Part shown: one piece after another, positions 5,649 to 6,918 of the stretch
Layout of the letters: the number at the start of each line of letters is the position of its first letter
How positions within the stretch are numbered: the first letter of the stretch is position 1
Origin: Candidatus Woesearchaeota archaeon
GTDB lineage: Archaea; Nanobdellota; Nanobdellia; Woesearchaeales; DSVV01
NCBI GenBank assembly: GCA_016205905.1
Contig: JACQSP010000042.1
Coordinates: 1-6,918, forward strand
Direction of reading: 5' to 3'
DNA length: 6,918 nt
The notes under the pieces: generated by a model
Databases searched by the model: none
Seen by the model: only the letters and a program-made list of their open reading frames with translations
What the model was told of the DNA's origin: nothing
Program-made: the position numbers and the translations under genes

Positions 5649-6767
5649 TTAGTCTACAAAATCTATGCCTAACTCGTTTTCAATCTCTTTTTTCTCTTTT
5701 TGTGAAACTTTAGTCTTAGGCCCGAAAATCTGCGGTGATTTTACGCCTGTAACAATAAGCATGGTTCTTACCATATTAGACAGGTCTTCTGAAATCTGAG
5801 CGCCCCAGATGATTCTTGCATCCTCGTCTAACTTGCCTGAAACTGCCTCGACAATCTTTTTTGCCTCGTCCAAAGTCATGTCTGGGCCTCCGGCAATATT
5901 AATAAGTGCGCCGTTTGCACCGCTGATATCAGCGTCAAGCAAAGGATTGTTTATTGCTTTCTCAACTGCTTCTGCTGCCCTGTTTTCTGTATCACTTTCA
6001 CCGACACCAATTAAGGCAACGCCGCCGTTCCCCATCACTGCGCGTATATCTGCAAAATCCAGATTTACAAGCCCTGCTTTTGTTACTAATTCAGCAATGC
6101 CTTTAACTGCATTTGTTAATATCTCATCAGCAACCTTAAATGCAGTATGCAATGGCAAATCCGGAGCAAGCTCCAGCAATTTATCATTTGGAATAACTAT
6201 CAAAGTATCAACATTTGATTCAAGCTTCTCTAAGCCCATGACGGCGTTTTCATATCTCCTCTGCCCTTCCATGTGGAACGGCATTGTGACAATTGCCACA
6301 GTCAAAGCGCCCAATTTTTTTGCAACTTCTGCAACAATCGGAGCAGAACCTGTTCCTGTACCACCGCCTAAACCGCAGGTGATAAAAACCATGTCAGCTC
6401 CCTGAAGAGATTCTTTAATTTCATGTTCTGCTTCTCTTGCAGCCTCTTCACCAATCCTTGGAACTGAGCCAGCGCCCAAACCATGGGTAAGCTCTCTTCC
6501 CAATAAAATCTTTTTATCCGCAGTAGTGTATAATAAATCCTGAGCATCAGTATTACATGCTACTGTTTCAGCACCGACAACACCGATCTCTGATATCCTG
6601 TTAATTGTATTATTGCCGCCGCCGCCGCAGCCAACAACTTTGATGGATGCCCTCTGTTTGGCAAGCAATTGCTCAAGCTCTGCATCAATATCAGCAGTAC
6701 CTTTTCTTTTTGCTTCTGTATGAGGTTCTTTAATCTCTATATTAGCGCCGCTTTTGTTTATTTCCAT
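5649..6767 (-). CDS. ftsZ: Cell division GTPase FtsZ
   Basis: The 372-residue protein is a tubulin homologue that polymerises with GTP into the division ring. Numbering from the chosen start: the N-terminal glycine loop VVGCGGGGNNTINR is at 44-57, NTDAQDL at 72-78, the tubulin signature GGGTGTG at 134-140, MPFHMEGQRR at 162-171, and the catalytic T7 loop NLDFADI at 235-241 with N235, D237 and D240 intact, so it should be active. The C-terminal domain runs to about 345. A short charged tail ends ELGIDFVD, a possible partner-binding peptide (for example SepF, inferred). Gene order beside secE and spt5 suggests the FtsZ1 type. The ATG at 6767 is chosen because GGGTGG precedes it by five bases. 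A GTG at 6794, in frame and adding nine residues, has no ribosome site and lies only about six bases from the predicted transcription start. Confidence 0.96.
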   Translation of the reverse strand: MEINKSGANIEIKEPHTEAKRKGTADIDAELEQLLAKQRASIKVVGCGGGGNNTINRISEIGVVGAETVACNTDAQDLLYTTADKKILLGRELTHGLGAGSVPRIGEEAAREAEHEIKESLQGADMVFITCGLGGGTGTGSAPIVAEVAKKLGALTVAIVTMPFHMEGQRRYENAVMGLEKLESNVDTLIVIPNDKLLELAPDLPLHTAFKVADEILTNAVKGIAELVTKAGLVNLDFADIRAVMGNGGVALIGVGESDTENRAAEAVEKAINNPLLDADISGANGALINIAGGPDMTLDEAKKIVEAVSGKLDEDARIIWGAQISEDLSNMVRTMLIVTGVKSPQIFGPKTKVSQKEKKEIENELGIDFVD

Positions 6768-6772
6768 CTTTT

Positions 6773-6778
6773 CCACCC
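6773..6778 (-). promoter_or_regulatory. Ribosome binding site that decides the ftsZ start
   Basis: GGGTGG on the minus strand stands five bases before the ATG at 6767 and is inside the longer reading frame that would begin at the GTG at 6794. It favours the shorter protein. Confidence 0.6.
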
Positions 6779-6821
6779 ACTTCTTTTTAATCACTTCTTT
6801 AATTAATCTCTTTATTTGGTT

Positions 6822-6830
6822 AATTTATAC
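6822..6830 (-). promoter_or_regulatory. Probable TATA box of ftsZ
   Basis: GTATAAATT on the minus strand predicts a start near 6800 and a leader of about 33 bases to the ATG at 6767, which agrees with the ribosome site there. The rest of the upstream gap to 6918 is very AT-rich with several other TATA-like strings, so this choice is not certain. Confidence 0.5.
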
Positions 6831-6918
6831 TAAAATCATAAAGCAATCGAGCATTAATTGCTGTATATATATTTTATACATGATTAATCGCTTTTCTTAA
6901 TTTGCTTCTTTATATATT
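6831..6918. other. AT-rich region upstream of ftsZ with small inverted repeats
   Basis: No gene is evident. AGCAAT at 6842-6847 pairs with ATTGCT at 6857-6862, and GATTAATC at 6882-6889 is a perfect palindrome. Either could be a regulator site near the ftsZ promoter, but such short repeats arise readily in AT-rich DNA. TATA-like strings occur on both strands. Confidence 0.3.

Noticed and set aside
5809..6405. Plus-strand open frame of 198 codons opposite ftsZ
   Set aside because: It is antisense to the strongly conserved FtsZ core, has a Ser/Ala/Pro-rich shadow composition, and lacks a recognisable domain or ribosome site.
6768..6794. Longer ftsZ starting at the GTG at 6794
   Set aside because: It has no ribosome site, lies almost at the predicted transcription start, and would bury the GGGTGG site that precedes the ATG at 6767. 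It cannot be fully excluded if the message is leaderless.

Overview
The window is AT-rich and archaeal. The evidence is a Sec61-gamma-type SecE, an Spt5 with NGN and KOW domains, a ribosomal protein L10e (uL16) of archaeal/eukaryotic type, TATA boxes about 25 bases upstream of starts, and a mixture of GGTG-type ribosome sites and an apparently leaderless gene. The secreted protein has a parallel beta-helix, a GDGVC..GC..DC cysteine cluster and a TGAVIG motif. To my knowledge that style is common in DPANN archaea such as Woesearchaeota and Pacearchaeota, so I infer, with moderate confidence only, a DPANN-like genome.

All six genes lie on the minus strand and are read from high to low coordinates: ftsZ (cell division GTPase), secE (translocon subunit), spt5/nusG (elongation factor), a large secreted and membrane-anchored beta-helix protein of unknown function, rpl10e, and an MscS-type channel. 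The ftsZ-secE-spt5 order is the usual archaeal core. The ribosomal stalk genes that usually follow spt5 (rpl11, rpl1, rpl10, rpl12) are absent here. A surface protein stands in that place, and rpl10e comes next under its own TATA box.

The most unusual content is between the genes. Three gaps (about 5-141, 4199-4347 and 5299-5381) each hold an imperfect palindrome made of heptamers. Every heptamer is a locus-specific pentamer ending in GT followed by two free bases: GTCGT+NN downstream of mscS, TTCGT+NN between spt5 and the surface protein gene, and GAGGT (or a near variant)+NN between secE and spt5. The pentamer changes from locus to locus but is kept in both inverted arms of one locus, while the two free bases vary. 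The first two elements also share a tail of about 39 bases beside the palindrome (103-141 on plus, 4199-4236 on minus). This looks like one dispersed repeat family with a conserved flank and a variable heptad core. The third hairpin starts inside the secE stop codon.

A smaller oddity is a 26-base tandem duplication across the mscS start. It leaves an 8-codon mini-ORF whose stop overlaps the mscS ATG by one base. The gaps contain no tRNA, rRNA, CRISPR array or insertion sequence that I can recognise. The plus strand shows no convincing gene.
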